Source: Balanoglossus misakiensis (Eukaryota; Hemichordata). From it: 64,000 nucleotides of DNA. The notes under the pieces are model-generated. The model had not been told where the DNA came from and searched no databases. It saw only the letters and a program-made list of their open reading frames with translations. How positions within the stretch are numbered: position 1 is the first letter of the stretch; each line of letters starts with the position of its first letter. The stretch covers positions 14,446,001 to 14,510,000 of the forward strand of contig CM082579.2 of NCBI GenBank assembly GCA_040954595.2, in the 5' to 3' direction. Made by a program: the position numbers and the translations under genes. Shown in pieces: positions 18,723 through 33,900 of the stretch.

Positions 18723-21700
18723 GTTTTCGACTTTGCAAAATCTCAAAATTTCGTCGATTTTTGAAAAAAAATCATGGGTGAAAATGCATCAAAAAATGAG
18801 AAATTTTCGACTTTGCAAAATCTCAAAATTTCGTCAATTTTGAAAAAAATCATGGGTGAAAATCATCAAAAAATGACAAATTTTCGACTTTGCAAAATCT
18901 CAAAATTTCGTCGATTTTTGAAAAAAATCATGGGTGAAAATCATCAAAAAAATGACAAATTTTCGACTTTGCAAAATCTCAAAATTTTGTTGATTTTTGA
19001 AAAAAATCATAGGTGAAAATCATCAAAAAATGACAAATTTTCGCCTTTGCAAAATCTCAAAATTTCGTCGATTTTTGAAGAAAATCATGGGTGAAAATCA
19101 TCAAAAAATGACAAATTTTCGACTTTGCAAAATCTCAAAATTTTTTCGATTTTTGAAAAAAGACATGGGTGAAAATCATCAAAAAATGACAAATTTTCGA
19201 CTTTGCAAAATCTCAAAATTTCGTCGATTTTTGAAAAAAATCATGGGGGAAAATCATGAAAAAAATGACAAATTTTCCTCTTTGCAAAATCTCAAAATTT
19301 TTTCGATTTTTGAAAAAAGACATGGGTGAAAATCATCAAAAAATGACAAATTTTCGACTTTGTAAAATCACAAAATTTCGTCGATTTTGAAAAAAATCAT
19401 AGGTTCGTCGATTTTAAAAAAAAAAACATGGGTGAAAATCATCAAAAAATGACAAATTTTGAAAAAAAAAACGGGTGAAAATCATCAAAAAATGACACAT
19501 TTTCCTCTGCAAAATCTCAAAATTTCGTCGTTTTTTGAAAAAAAATCATGGGTGAAAATCATCAAAAAATGACAAATTTTCGTCTTTGCAAAATCTCAAA
19601 ATTTCGTCCATTTTTGAAAAAAAATCATGGGTAAAAATCATCAAAAATGACAAATTTTCTTCTTTGCAAAATCTCAAATTTTCGTCGATTTTTGAAAAAA
19701 ATCATGGGGGAAAATCATGAAAAAATGACAAATTTTGAAAAAAAAAACTGGTGAAAATCATCAAAAAATGACAAATTTTCGTCTTTGCAAAATCTCAAAA
19801 TTTCGTCCATTTTTGAAAAAAAATCATGGGTAAAAATCATCAAAAATGACAAATTTTCGTCTTTGCAAAATCTCAAATTTTCGTCGATTTTTGAAAAAAA
19901 ATCATGGTTGAAAATCATCAAAAAATGACAAAATTTTCGATTTTGTAAAATCACAAAATTTCGTCGATTTTTGATAAAAATCATGGGGGAAAATCATCAA
20001 AAAATGACAAATTTTCGCCTTTGCAAAATCTCAAAATTTCGTCGATTTTTGAAGAAAATCATGGGTGAAAATCATCAAAAAATGACAAATTTTCGACTTT
20101 GCAAAATCTCAAAATTTTTTCGATTTTTGAAAAAAGACATGGGTGAAAATCATCAAAAAATGACAAATTTTCGACTTTGCAAAATCTCAAAATTTCGTCG
20201 ATTTTTGAAAAAAATCATGGGGGAAAATCATGAAAAAAATGACAAATTTTCCTCTTTGCAAAATCTCAAAATTTTTTCGATTTTTGAAAAAAGACATGGG
20301 TGAAAATCATCAAAAAATGACAAATTTTCGACTTTGTAAAATCACAAAATTTCGTCGATTTTGAAAAAAATCATAGGTTCGTCGATTTTTTAAAAAAAAA
20401 CATGGGTGAAAATCATCAAAAAATGACAAATTTTGAAAAAAAAAACTGGTGAAAATCATCAAAAAATGACACATTTTCCTCTGCAAAATCTCAAAATTTC
20501 GTCGTTTTTTGAAAAAAAATCATGGGTGAAAATCATCAAAAAATGACAAATTTTCGTCTTTGCAAAATCTCAAAATTTCGTCCATTTTTGAAAAAAAATC
20601 ATGGGTAAAAATCATCAAAAATGACAAATTTTCGTCTTTGCAAAATCTCAAATTTTCGTCGATTTTTGAAAAAAATCATGGGTGAAAATCATCAAAAAAT
20701 GACAAATTTTCGACTTTGCAAAATCTCAAAATTTCGTCGATTTTTGAAAAAATCATGGGTGAAAATCATGAAAAAATGACAAATTTTCGACTTTGCAAAA
20801 TCTGAAAATTTCGTCGATTTTTGAAAAAAATCATGGGGGAAAATGATCAAAAAATGACAAATTTTCGACTGCAAAATCTCAAAATTTCGTCAATTTTGAA
20901 AAAAATCATGGTCGAAAATCATCAAATAATGACAATTTTTTTACTGCAAAATCTCAAAATTTCATCGATTTTTGAAAAAAATCATGGGTGAAAATCATCA
21001 AAAAATGACAAATTTTCGACTTTGCAAAATCTCAAAATTTCGTCGATTTTTGAAGAAAATCAAGGGTGAAAATCATCAAAAAATGACAAATTTTCGACTT
21101 TGCAAAATCTCAAAATTTCGTCGATTTTTGAAAAAAATCATGGGGAAAATGATCAAAAAATGACAAATTTTCGACTGCAAAATTTCAAAATTTCGTCAAT
21201 TTTGAAAAAATCATGGGTGAAAATCATCAAAAAATGACAAATTTTCGACTGCAAAATCTCAAAATTTCGTCGATTTTTGAAAAAAAAACGGGTGAAAATC
21301 ATCAAAAAATTACAAATTTTCGACTGCAAAAACTCAAAATTTCGTCAATTTTGAAAAAAATCATGGGTGAAAATCATCAAAAAATGACAAATTTTCCTCT
21401 TTGCAAAATCTATAAATTTCGTCGATTTTTGAAAAATTTTCAACTTTGCAAAATCTCAAAATTTCGTCGATTTTTGAAAAAAATCATGGGGGAAAATCAT
21501 CAAAAAATGACAAATTTTCGTCTTTGCAAAATCTCAAAATTTCGTCCATTTTTGAAAAAAAATTATGGGTGAAAATCATCAAAAAATGACAAATTTTCGT
21601 CTTTGCAAAATCTCAAAATTTCGTCCATTTCTGAAAAAAAATTATGGGTAAAAATCATCAAAAATGACAAATTTTCATCTTTGCAAAATCTCAAATTTTC

Positions 21701-22260
21701 GTCGATTTTTGCAAAAAAATCATGGTTGAAAATCATCAAAAGATGACAAATTTTCCTCTTTGCAAAATCTCAAAATTTCGTCGATTTTTGAAAAAAAATG
21801 GGTGAAAATCATCAAAAAATGACACATTTTCGTCGACTTTGCAAAATCTCAAAATTTCGTCGATTTTGAAAAAAATCATAGGTTCGTCGATTTTTTAAAA
21901 AAAAACATGGGTGAAAATCATCAAAAAATGACAAATTTAAAAAAAAACGGGTGAAAATCATCAAAAAATGACACATTTACGACTTTGCAAAATCTCAAAA
22001 TTTCGTCGATTTTTGAAAAAAAATCATGGGTGAAAATCATCAAAAAATGACAAATTTTCGTCTTTGCAAAATCTCAAATTTTCGTCGATTTTTGAAAAAA
22101 AATCATGGTTGAAAATCATCAAAAAATGACAAAATTTTCGATTTTGTAAAATCACAAAATTTCGTCGATTTTTGATAAAAATCATGGGGGAAAATCATGA
22201 AAAAATGAAAAATTTTCCTCTTTGCAAAATCTCAAAATTTCGTCGATTTTTGAAAAAAAA
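18723..22260 (+). repeat. Left-edge zone of satellite, more diverged monomers, 974-bp duplication
   Basis: Monomers near the edge carry private variants (for example 'gaaaatgcatcaaaaaatgag', 'gatcaaaaaatga', 'ttttttcgattttt'). A block around 19,020-19,700 recurs about 974 bp downstream (19,994-20,680). Higher-order copies typical of the interior are not present here. Confidence 0.7.
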
Positions 22261-24796
22261 TCATGGGTGAAAATCATCAAAAAATGACAAATTTTCGTCT
22301 TTGCAAAATCTCAAAATTTCGTCCATTTTTGAAAAAAAATCATGGGTAAAAATCATCAAAAATGACAAATTTTCGTCTATGCAAAATCTCAAATTTTCGT
22401 CGATTTTTGAAAAAAAATCATGGTTGAAAATCATCAAAAAATGACAAAATTTTCGACTTTGTAAAATCACAAAATTTCGTCGATTTTGAAACAAATCATA
22501 GGTTCGTCGATTTTTTTAAAAAAAACATGGGTGAAAATCATCAAAAAATGACAAATTTTGAAAAAAAAACGGGTGAAAATCATCAAAAAATGACACATTT
22601 TCGTCGACTTTGCAAAATCTCAAAATTTCGTCGATTTTTGAAAAAAATCATGGGGGAAAATCATGAAAAAATGACAAATTTTCCTCTGCAAAATCTCAAA
22701 ATTTCGTCGATTTTTAAAAAAAGACATTGGTGAAAATCATCAAAAAATAACAAATTTTCGACTTTGCAAAATCTCAAAATTTCGTCCATTTTTGAAAAAA
22801 AATCATGGGTAAAAATCATCAAAAAATGACAAATTTTCGTCTTTGCAAAATCTCACAATTTCGTCGATTTTTGAAAACAATCATGTGTGAAAATCATCAA
22901 AAAATGACAAATTTTCGACTTTGCAAAATCTCAAAATTTCGTCAATTTTTGAAAAAATCATGGGTGAAAATCATCAAAAAATGACAAATTTTCGTCTTTG
23001 CAAAATCTCAAAATTTCGTCCATTTTAAAAAAAAAACGGGGGAAAATCATCAAAAAATGACAAATTTTCGACTTTGCAAAATCTCAAAATTTCGTCGATT
23101 TTTGAAAAAAATCATGGGTGAAAATCATCAAAAAATGACAAATTTTCGACTTTGCAAAATCTCAAAATTTCGTCAATTTTTGAAAAAATCATTGGTGAAA
23201 ATCATCAAAAAATGACAAATTTTCGTCTTTGCAAAATCTCAAAATTTCGTCGGTTTTTGAAAAATAATATGGGTGAAAATCATCAAAAAATGACAAATTT
23301 TTGACTGCAAAATCTCAAAATTTCGTCGATTTTTGAAAAAAATCATGGGTGAAAATCATCAAAAAATGACAAATTTTCGACTTTGCAAAATCTCAAAATT
23401 TCGTCGGTTTTGAAAAAAATCATGGGTTCGTCGATTTTTTAAAATAAAAACATGGGTAAAAATCATCAAAAAATGACAAATGTTCGACTTTGCAAAATCT
23501 AAAAATTTCGTCGATTTTTGAAAAAAAATCATGGGTGAAAATCATCAAAAAATGACAAATTTTCGTCTTTGCAAAATCTCAAAATTTCGTCCATTTTTGA
23601 AAAAAAATCATGGGTAAAAATCATCAAAAATGACAAATTTTCGTCTATGCAAAATCTCAAATTTTCGTCGATTTTTGAAAAAAAATCATGGTTGAAAATC
23701 ATCAAAAAATGACAAAATTTTCGACTTTGTAAAATCACAAAATTTCGTCGATTTTGAAACAAATCATAGGTTCGTCGATTTTTTTAAAAAAAACATGGGT
23801 GAAAATCATCAAAAAATGACAAATTTTGAAAAAAAAACGGGTGAAAATCATCAAAAAATGACACATTTTCGTCGACTTTGCAAAATCTCAAAATTTCGTC
23901 GATTTTTGAAAAAAATCATGGGGGAAAATCATGAAAAAATGACAAATTTTCCTCTGCAATATCTCAAAATTTCGTCGATTTTTAAAAAAAGACATTGGTG
24001 AAAATCATCAAAAAATAACAAATTTTCGACTTTGCAAAATCTCAAAATTTCGTCCATTTTTGAAAAAAAATCATGGGTAAAAATCATCAAAAAATGACAA
24101 ATTTTCGTCTTTGCAAAATCTCACAATTTCGTCGATTTTTGAAAACAATCATGTGTGAAAATCATCAAAAAATGACAAATTTTCGACTTTGCAAAATCTC
24201 AAAATTTCGTCAATTTTTGAAAAAATCATGGGTGAAAATCATCAAAAAATGACAAATTTTCGTCTTTGCAAAATCTCAAAATTTCGTCCATTTTAAAAAA
24301 AAAACGGGGGAAAATCATCAAAAAATGACAAATTTTCGACTTTGCAAAATCTCAAAATTTCGTCGATTTTTGAAAAAAATCATGGGTGAAAATCATCAAA
24401 AAATGACAAATTTTCGACTTTGCAAAATCTCAAAATTTCGTCAATTTTTGAAAAAATCATTGGTGAAAATCATCAAAAAATGACAAATTTTCGTCTTTGC
24501 AAAATCTCAAAATTTCGTCGGTTTTTGAAAAATAATATGGGTGAAAATCATCAAAAAATGACAAATTTTTGACTGCAAAATCTCAAAATTTCGTCGATTT
24601 TTGAAAAAAATCATGGGTGAAAATCATCAAAAAATGACAAATTTTCGACTTTGCAAAATCTCAAAATTTCGTCGGTTTTGAAAAAAATCATGGGTTCGTC
24701 GATTTTTTAAAATAAAAACATGGGTAAAAATCATCAAAAAATGACAAATGTTCGACTTTGCAAAATCTAAAAATTTCGTCGATTTTTGAAAAAAAA
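22261..24796 (+). repeat. Tandem pair of 1,268-bp higher-order units
   Basis: 22,261-23,528 and 23,529-24,796 match almost base for base at an offset of 1,268. One visible substitution is 'caaaatctc' at 22,688 against 'caatatctc' at 23,956. The same starting block recurs at 27,870, 29,060, 30,998 and 32,266. Confidence 0.85.
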
Positions 24797-27700
24797 TCAT
24801 GGGTGAAAATCATCAAAAAATGACAAATTTTCGTCTTTGCAAAATCTCAAAATTTCGTCCATTTTTGAAAAAAAATCATGGGTAAAAATCATCAAAAATG
24901 ACAAATTTTCGACTTTGCAAAATCTCAAAATTTTGTTGATTTTTGAAAAAAATCATAGATGAAAATCATCAAAAAATGACAAATTTTCGACTTTGCAAAA
25001 TCTCAAAATTTCGTCGATTTTTGAAGAAAATCATGGGTGAAAATCATCAAAAAATGACAAATTTTTGACTGCAAAATCTCAAAATTTCGTCGATTTTTGA
25101 AAAAAATCATGGGGGAAAATCATGAAAAAATGACAAATTTTCCTCTGCAAAATCTCAAAATTTCGTCGTTTTTTGAAAAAAAATCATGGGTAAAAATCAT
25201 CAAAAAATGACAAATTTTCGTCTTTGCAAAATCTCACAATTTCGTCGATTTTTGAAAACAATCATGTGTGAAAATCATCAAAAAATGACAAATTTTCGAC
25301 TTTGCAAAATCTCAAAATTTCGTCAATTTTTGAAAAAATCATGGGTGAAAATCATCAAAAAATGACAAATTTTCGTCTTTGCAAAATCTCAAAATTTCGT
25401 CCATTTTAAAAAAAAAACGGGGGAAAATCATCAAAAAATGACAAATTTTCGACTTTGCAAAATCTCAAAATTTCGTCGATTTTTGAAAAAAATCATGGGT
25501 GAAAATCATCAAAAAATGACAAATTTTCGACTTTGCAAAATCTCAAAATTTCGTCAATTTTTGAAAAAATCATTGGTGAAAATCATCAAAAAATGACAAA
25601 TTTTCGTCTTTGCAAAATCTCAAAATTTCGTCGGTTTTTGAAAAATAATATGGGTGAAAATCATCAAAAAATGACAAATTTTTGACTGCAAAATCTCAAA
25701 ATTTCGTCGATTTTTGAAAAAAATCATGGGTGAAAATCATCAAAAAATGACAAATTTTCGACTTTGCAAAATCTAAAAATTTCGTCGGTTTTGAAAAAAA
25801 TCATGGGTTCGTCGATTTTTTAAAATAAAAACATGGGTAAAAATCATCAAAAAATGACAAATGTTCGACTTTGCAAAATCTAAAAATTTCGTCGATTTTT
25901 GAAAAAAAATCATGGGTGAAAATCATCAAAAAATGACAAATTTTCGTCTTTGCAAAATCTCAAAATTTCGTCCATTTTTGAAAAAAAATCATGGGTAAAA
26001 ATCATCAAAAATGACAAATTTTCGACTTTGCAAAATCTCAAAATTTTGTTGATTTTTGAAAAAAATCATAGATGAAAATCATCAAAAAATGACAAATTTT
26101 CGACTTTGCAAAATCTCAAAATTTCGTCGATTTTTGAAGAAAATCATGGGTGAAAATCATCAAAAAATGACAAATTTTGAAAAAAAAACGGGTGAAAATC
26201 ATCAAAAAATGACAAATTTTCCTCTTTGCAAAATCTCAAAATTTCGTCGATTTTTGAAAAAAATCATGGGTGAAAATCATGAAAAAATGACAAATTTTCC
26301 TCTTTGCAAAATCTCAAAATTTCGTCGTTTTTTGAAAAAAAATCATGGGTGAAAATCATCAAAAAATGACAAATTTTCGTCTTTGCAAAATCTCAAAATT
26401 TTGTCCATTTTAGAAAAAAAATCATGGGTAAAAATCATCGAAAATGACAAATTTTCGTCTTTGCAAAATCTCAAATTTTCGTCGATTTTTGAAAAAAATC
26501 ATGGGGGAAAATCATGAAAAAATGACAAATTTTGAAAAAAAAACTGGTGAAAATCATCAAAAAATGACACATTTACGACTTTGCAAAATCACAAAATTTC
26601 GTCGATTTTTGAAAAAAAATCATGGGTGAAAATCATCAAAAAATGACAAATTTTCGTCTTTGCAAAATCTCAAAATTTCGTCCATTTTTGAAAAAAAATC
26701 ATGGGTAAAAATCATCAAAAATGACAAATTTTCGTCTTTGCAAAATCTCAAATTTTCGTCGATTTTTGAAAAAAAATCATGGTTGAAAATCATCAAAAAA
26801 TGACAAAATTTTCGACTTTGTAAAATCACAAAATTTCGTCGATTTTTGAAAAAAATCATGGGGGAAAATCATGAAAAAATGACAAATTTTCGTCTTTGCA
26901 AAATCTCAAAATTTCGTCCATTTTTGAAAAAAAATCATGGGTAAAAATCATCAAAAATGACAAATTTTTGTCTTTGCAAAATCTCAAATTTTCGTCGATT
27001 TTTGAAAAAAAATCATGGTTGAAAATCATCAAAAAATGACAAAATTTTCGACTTTGTAAAATCACAAAATTTCGTCGATTTTTGAAAAAAATCATGGGGG
27101 AAAATCATGAAAAAATGACAAATTTTCCTCTTTGCAAAATCTCAAAATTTCGTCCATTTTTGAAAAAAAATCATGGGTAAAAATCATCAAAAATGACAAA
27201 TTTTTGTCTTTGCAAAATCTCAAATTTTCGTCGATTTTTGAAAAAAAATCATGGTTGAAAATCATCAAAAAATGACAAAATTTTCAACTTTGTAAAATCT
27301 CAAAATTTCGTCGATTTTTGAAAAAAAATGGGTGAAAATCATCAAAAAATGACACATTTTCGTCGACTTTGCAAAATCTCAAAATTTCGTCGATTTTGAA
27401 AAAAATCATAGGTTCGTCGATTTTTTAAAAAAAAACATGGGTGAAAATCATCAAAAAATGACAAATTTAAAAAAAAAACGGGTGAAAATCATCAAAAAAT
27501 GACACATTTACGACTTTGCAAAATCTCAAAATTTCGTCGATTTTTGAAAAAAAATCATGGGTGAAAATCATCAAAAAATGACAAATTTTCGTCTTTGCAA
27601 AATCTCAAATTTTCGTCGATTTTTGAAAAAAAATCATGGTTGAAAATCATCAAAAAATGACAAAATTTTCGATTTTGTAAAATCACAAAATTTCGTCGAT

Positions 27701-28799
27701 TTTTGATAAAAATCATGGGGGAAAATCATGAAAAAATGAAAAATTTTCCTCTTTGCAAAATCTCAAAATTTCGTCGATTTTTGAAAAAAAATCATGGGTG
27801 AAAATCATCAAAAAATGACAAATTTTCGACTTTGCAAAATCTCAAAATTTCGTCAATTTTTGAAAAAAATCATGTGTGAAAATCATCAAAAAATGACAAA
27901 TTTTCGTCTTTGCAAAATCTCAAAATTTCGTCCATTTTTGAAAAAAAATCATGGGTAAAAATCATCAAAAATGACAAATTTTCGTCTATGCAAAATCTCA
28001 AATTTTCGTCGATTTTTGAAAAAAAATCATGGTTGAAAATCATCAAAAAATGACAAAATTTTCGACTTTGTAAAATCACAAAATTTCGTCGATTTTGAAA
28101 CAAATCATAGGTTCGTCGATTTTTTTAAAAAAAACATGGGTGAAAATCATCAAAAAATGACAAATTTTGAAAAAAAAACGGGTGAAAATCATCAAAAAAT
28201 GACACATTTTCGTCGACTTTGCAAAATCTCAAAATTTCGTCGATTTTTGAAAAAAATCATGGGGGAAAATCATGAAAAAATGACAAATTTTCCTCTGCAA
28301 AATCTCAAAATTTCGTCGATTTTTAAAAAAAGACATTGGTGAAAATCATCAAAAAATAACAAATTTTCGACTTTGCAAAATCTCAAAATTTCGTCCATTT
28401 TTGAAAAAAAATCATGGGTAAAAATCATCAAAAAATGACAAATTTTCGTCTTTGCAAAATCTCAAAATTTCGTCAATTTTTGAAAAAATCATGGGTGAAA
28501 ATCATCAAAAAATGACAAATTTTCGTCTTTGCAAAATCTCAAAATTTCGTCCATTTTAAAAAAAAAACGGGGGAAAATCATCAAAAAATGACAAATTTTC
28601 GACTTTGCAAAATCTCAAAATTTCGTCGATTTTTGAAAAAAATCATGGGTGAAAATCATCAAAAAATGACAAATTTTCGACTTTGCAAAATCTCAAAATT
28701 TCGTCAATTTTTGAAAAAATCATTGGTGAAAATCATCAAAAAATGACAAATTTTCGTCTTTGCAAAATCTCAAAATTTCGTCGGTTTTTGAAAAATAAT

Positions 28800-31700
28800 A
28801 TGGGTGAAAATCATCGAAAAATGACAAATTTTTGACTGCAAAATCTCAAAATTTCGTCGATTTTTGAAAAAAATCATGGGTGAAAATCATCAAAAAATGA
28901 CAAATTTTCGACTTTGCAAAATCTCAAAATTTCGTCGGTTTTGAAAAAAATCATGGGTTCGTCGATTTTTTAAAATAAAAACATGGGTAAAAATCATCAA
29001 AAAATGACAAATGTTCGACTTTGCAAAATCTAAAAATTTCGTCGATTTTTGAAAAAAAATCATGGGTGAAAATCATCAAAAAATGACAAATTTTCGTCTT
29101 TGCAAAATCTCAAAATTTCGTCCATTTTTGAAAAAAAATCATGGGTAAAAATCATCAAAAATGACAAATTTTCGTCTATGCAAAATCTCAAATTTTCGTC
29201 GATTTTTGAAAAAAAATCATGGTTGAAAATCATCAAAAAATGACAAAATTTTCGACTTTGTAAAATCACAAAATTTCGTCGATTTTGAAACAAATCATAG
29301 GTTCGTCGATTTTTTTAAAAAAAACATGGGTGAAAATCATCAAAAAATGACAAATTTTGAAAAAAAAACGGGTGAAAATCATCAAAAAATGACACATTTT
29401 CGTCGACTTTGCAAAATCTCAAAATTTCGTCGATTTTTGAAAAAAATCATGGGGGAAAATCATGAAAAAATGACAAATTTTCCTCTGCAAAATCTCAAAA
29501 TTTCGTCGATTTTTAAAAAAAGACATTGGTGAAAATCATCAAAAAATAACAAATTTTCGACTTTGCAAAATCTCAAAATTTCGTCCATTTTTGAAAAAAA
29601 ATCATGGGTAAAAATCATCAAAAAATGACAAATTTTCGTCTTTGCAAAATCTCACAATTTCGTCGATTTTTGAAAACAATCATGTGTGAAAATCATCAAA
29701 AAATGACAAATTTTCGACTTTGCAAAATCTCAAAATTTCGTCAATTTTTGAAAAAATCATGGGTGAAAATCATCAAAAAATGACAAATTTTCGTCTTTGC
29801 AAAATCTCAAAATTTCGTCCATTTTAAAAAAAAAACGGGGGAAAATCATCAAAAAATGACAAATTTTCGACTTTGCAAAATCTCAAAATTTCGTCAATTT
29901 TTGAAAAAATCATTGGTGAAAATCATCAAAAAATGACAAATTTTCGTCTTTGCAAAATCTCAAAATTTCGTCGGTTTTTGAAAAATAATATGGGTGAAAA
30001 TCATCAAAAAATGACAAATTTTTGACTGCAAAATCTCAAAATTTCGTCGATTTTTGAAAAAAATCATGGGTGAAAATCATCAAAAAATGACAAATTTTCG
30101 ACTTTGCAAAATCTCAAAATTTCGTCGGTTTTGAAAAAAATCATGGGTTCGTCGATTTTTTAAAATAAAAACATGGGTAAAAATCATCAAAAAATGACAA
30201 ATGTTCGACTTTGCAAAATCTAAAAATTTCGTCGATTTTTGAAAAAAAATCATGGGTGAAAATCATCAAAAAATGACAAATTTTCGTCTTTGCAAAATCT
30301 CAAAATTTCGTCCATTTTTGAAAAAAAATCATGGGTAAAAATCATCAAAAATGACAAATTTTCGACTTTGCAAAATCTCAAAATTTTGTTGATTTTTGAA
30401 AAAAATCATAGATGAAAATCATCAAAAAATGACAAATTTTCGACTTTGCAAAATCTCAAAATTTCGTCGATTTTTGAAGAAAATCATGGGTGAAAATCAT
30501 CAAAAAATGACAAATTTTGAAAAAAAAACGGGTGAAATTCATCAAAAAATGACAAATTTTCCTCTTTGCAAAATCTCAAAATTTCGTCGATTTTTGAAAA
30601 AAATCATGGGTGAAAATCATGAAAAAATGACAAATTTTCCTCTTTGCAAAATCTCAAAATTTCGTCGTTTTTTGAAAAAAAATCATGGGTGAAAATCATC
30701 AAAAAATGACAAATTTTCGTCTTTGCAAAATCTCAAATTTTCGTCGATTTTTGAAAAAAAATCATGGTTGAAAATCATCAAAAAATGACAAAATTTTCGA
30801 TTTTGTAAAATCACAAAATTTCGTCGATTTTTGATAAAAATCATGGGGGAAAATCATGAAAAAATGAAAAATTTTCCTCTTTGCAAAATCTCAAAATTTC
30901 GTCGATTTTTGAAAAAAAATCATGGGTGAAAATCATCAAAAAATGACAAATTTTCGACTTTGCAAAATCTCAAAATTTCGTCAATTTTTGAAAAAAATCA
31001 TGTGTGAAAATCATCAAAAAATGACAAATTTTCGTCTTTGCAAAATCTCAAAATTTCGTCCATTTTTGAAAAAAAATCATGGGTAAAAATCATCAAAAAT
31101 GACAAATTTTCGTCTATGCAAAATCTCAAATTTTCGTCGATTTTTGAAAAAAAATCATGGTTGAAAATCATCAAAAAATGACAAAATTTTCGACTTTGTA
31201 AAATCACAAAATTTCGTCGATTTTGAAACAAATCATAGGTTCGTCGATTTTTTTAAAAAAAACATGGGTGAAAATCATCAAAAAATGACAAATTTTGAAA
31301 AAAAAACGGGTGAAAATCATCAAAAAATGACACATTTTCGTCGACTTTGCAAAATCTCAAAATTTCGTCGATTTTTGAAAAAAATCATGGGGGAAAATCA
31401 TGAAAAAATGACAAATTTTCCTCTGCAAAATCTCAAAATTTCGTCGATTTTTAAAAAAAGACATTGGTGAAAATCATCAAAAAATAACAAATTTTCGACT
31501 TTGCAAAATCTCAAAATTTCGTCCATTTTTGAAAAAAAATCATGGGTAAAAATCATCAAAAAATGACAAATTTTCGTCTTTGCAAAATCTCACAATTTCG
31601 TCGATTTTTGAAAACAATCATGTGTGAAAATCATCAAAAAATGACAAATTTTCGACTTTGCAAAATCTCAAAATTTCGTCAATTTTTGAAAAAATCATGG

Positions 31701-33900
31701 GTGAAAATCATCAAAAAATGACAAATTTTCGTCTTTGCAAAATCTCAAAATTTCGTCCATTTTAAAAAAAAAACGGGGGAAAATCATCAAAAAATGACAA
31801 ATTTTCGACTTTGCAAAATCTCAAAATTTCGTCGATTTTTGAAAAAAATCATGGGTGAAAATCATCAAAAAATGACAAATTTTCGACTTTGCAAAATCTC
31901 AAAATTTCGTCAATTTTTGAAAAAATCATTGGTGAAAATCATCAAAAAATGACAAATTTTCGTCTTTGCAAAATCTCAAAATTTCGTCGGTTTTTGAAAA
32001 ATAATATGGGTGAAAATCATCGAAAAATGACAAATTTTTGACTGCAAAATCTCAAAATTTCGTCGATTTTTGAAAAAAATCATGGGTGAAAATCATCAAA
32101 AAATGACAAATTTTCGACTTTGCAAAATCTCAAAATTTCGTCGGTTTTGAAAAAAATCATGGGTTCGTCGATTTTTTAAAATAAAAACATGGGTAAAAAT
32201 CATCAAAAAATGACAAATGTTCGACTTTGCAAAATCTAAAAATTTCGTCGATTTTTGAAAAAAAATCATGGGTGAAAATCATCAAAAAATGACAAATTTT
32301 CGTCTTTGCAAAATCTCAAAATTTCGTCCATTTTTGAAAAAAAATCATGGGTAAAAATCATCAAAAATGACAAATTTTCGTCTATGCAAAATCTCAAATT
32401 TTCGTCGATTTTTGAAAAAAAATCATGGTTGAAAATCATCAAAAAATGACAAAATTTTCGACTTTGTAAAATCACAAAATTTCGTCGATTTTGAAACAAA
32501 TCATAGGTTCGTCGATTTTTTTAAAAAAAACATGGGTGAAAATCATCAAAAAATGACAAATTTTGAAAAAAAAACGGGTGAAAATCATCAAAAAATGACA
32601 CATTTTCGTCGACTTTGCAAAATCTCAAAATTTCGTCGATTTTTGAAAAAAATCATGGGGGAAAATCATGAAAAAATGACAAATTTTCCTCTGCAAAATC
32701 TCAAAATTTCGTCGATTTTTAAAAAAAGACATTGGTGAAAATCATCAAAAAATAACAAATTTTCGACTTTGCAAAATCTCAAAATTTCGTCCATTTTTGA
32801 AAAAAAATCATGGGTAAAAATCATCAAAAAATGACAAATTTTCGTCTTTGCAAAATCTCACAATTTCGTCGATTTTTGAAAACAATCATGTGTGAAAATC
32901 ATCAAAAAATGACAAATTTTCGACTTTGCAAAATCTCAAAATTTCGTCAATTTTTGAAAAAATCATGGGTGAAAATCATCAAAAAATGACAAATTTTCGT
33001 CTTTGCAAAATCTCAAAATTTCGTCCATTTTAAAAAAAAAACGGGGGAAAATCATCAAAAAATGACAAATTTTCGACTTTGCAAAATCTCAAAATTTCGT
33101 CAATTTTTGAAAAAATCATTGGTGAAAATCATCAAAAAATGACAAATTTTCGTCTTTGCAAAATCTCAAAATTTCGTCGGTTTTTGAAAAATAATATGGG
33201 TGAAAATCATCAAAAAATGACAAATTTTTGACTGCAAAATCTCAAAATTTCGTCGATTTTTGAAAAAAATCATGGGTGAAAATCATCAAAAAATGACAAA
33301 TTTTCGACTTTGCAAAATCTCAAAATTTCGTCGGTTTTGAAAAAAATCATGGGTTCGTCGATTTTTTAAAATAAAAACATGGGTAAAAATCATCAAAAAA
33401 TGACAAATGTTCGACTTTGCAAAATCTAAAAATTTCGTCGATTTTTGAAAAAAAATCATGGGTGAAAATCATCAAAAAATGACAAATTTTCGTCTTTGCA
33501 AAATCTCAAAATTTCGTCCATTTTTGAAAAAAAATCATGGGTAAAAATCATCAAAAATGACAAATTTTCGACTTTGCAAAATCTCAAAATTTTGTTGATT
33601 TTTGAAAAAAATCATAGATGAAAATCATCAAAAAATGACAAATTTTCGACTTTGCAAAATCTCAAAATTTCGTCGATTTTTGAAGAAAATCATGGGTGAA
33701 AATCATCAAAAAATGACAAATTTTGAAAAAAAAACGGGTGAAATTCATCAAAAAATGACAAATTTTCCTCTTTGCAAAATCTCAAAATTTCGTCGATTTT
33801 TGAAAAAAATCATGGGTGAAAATCATGAAAAAATGACAAATTTTCCTCTTTGCAAAATCTCAAAATTTCGTCGTTTTTTGAAAAAAAATCATGGGTGAAA
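28800..33900 (+). repeat. 3,206-bp higher-order duplication
   Basis: Marker blocks at 29,060 and 30,396 recur at 32,266 and 33,602, both at offset 3,206. The 'aaattcatc' variant at 30,536 also recurs at 33,742. Limits are approximate. Confidence 0.75.
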
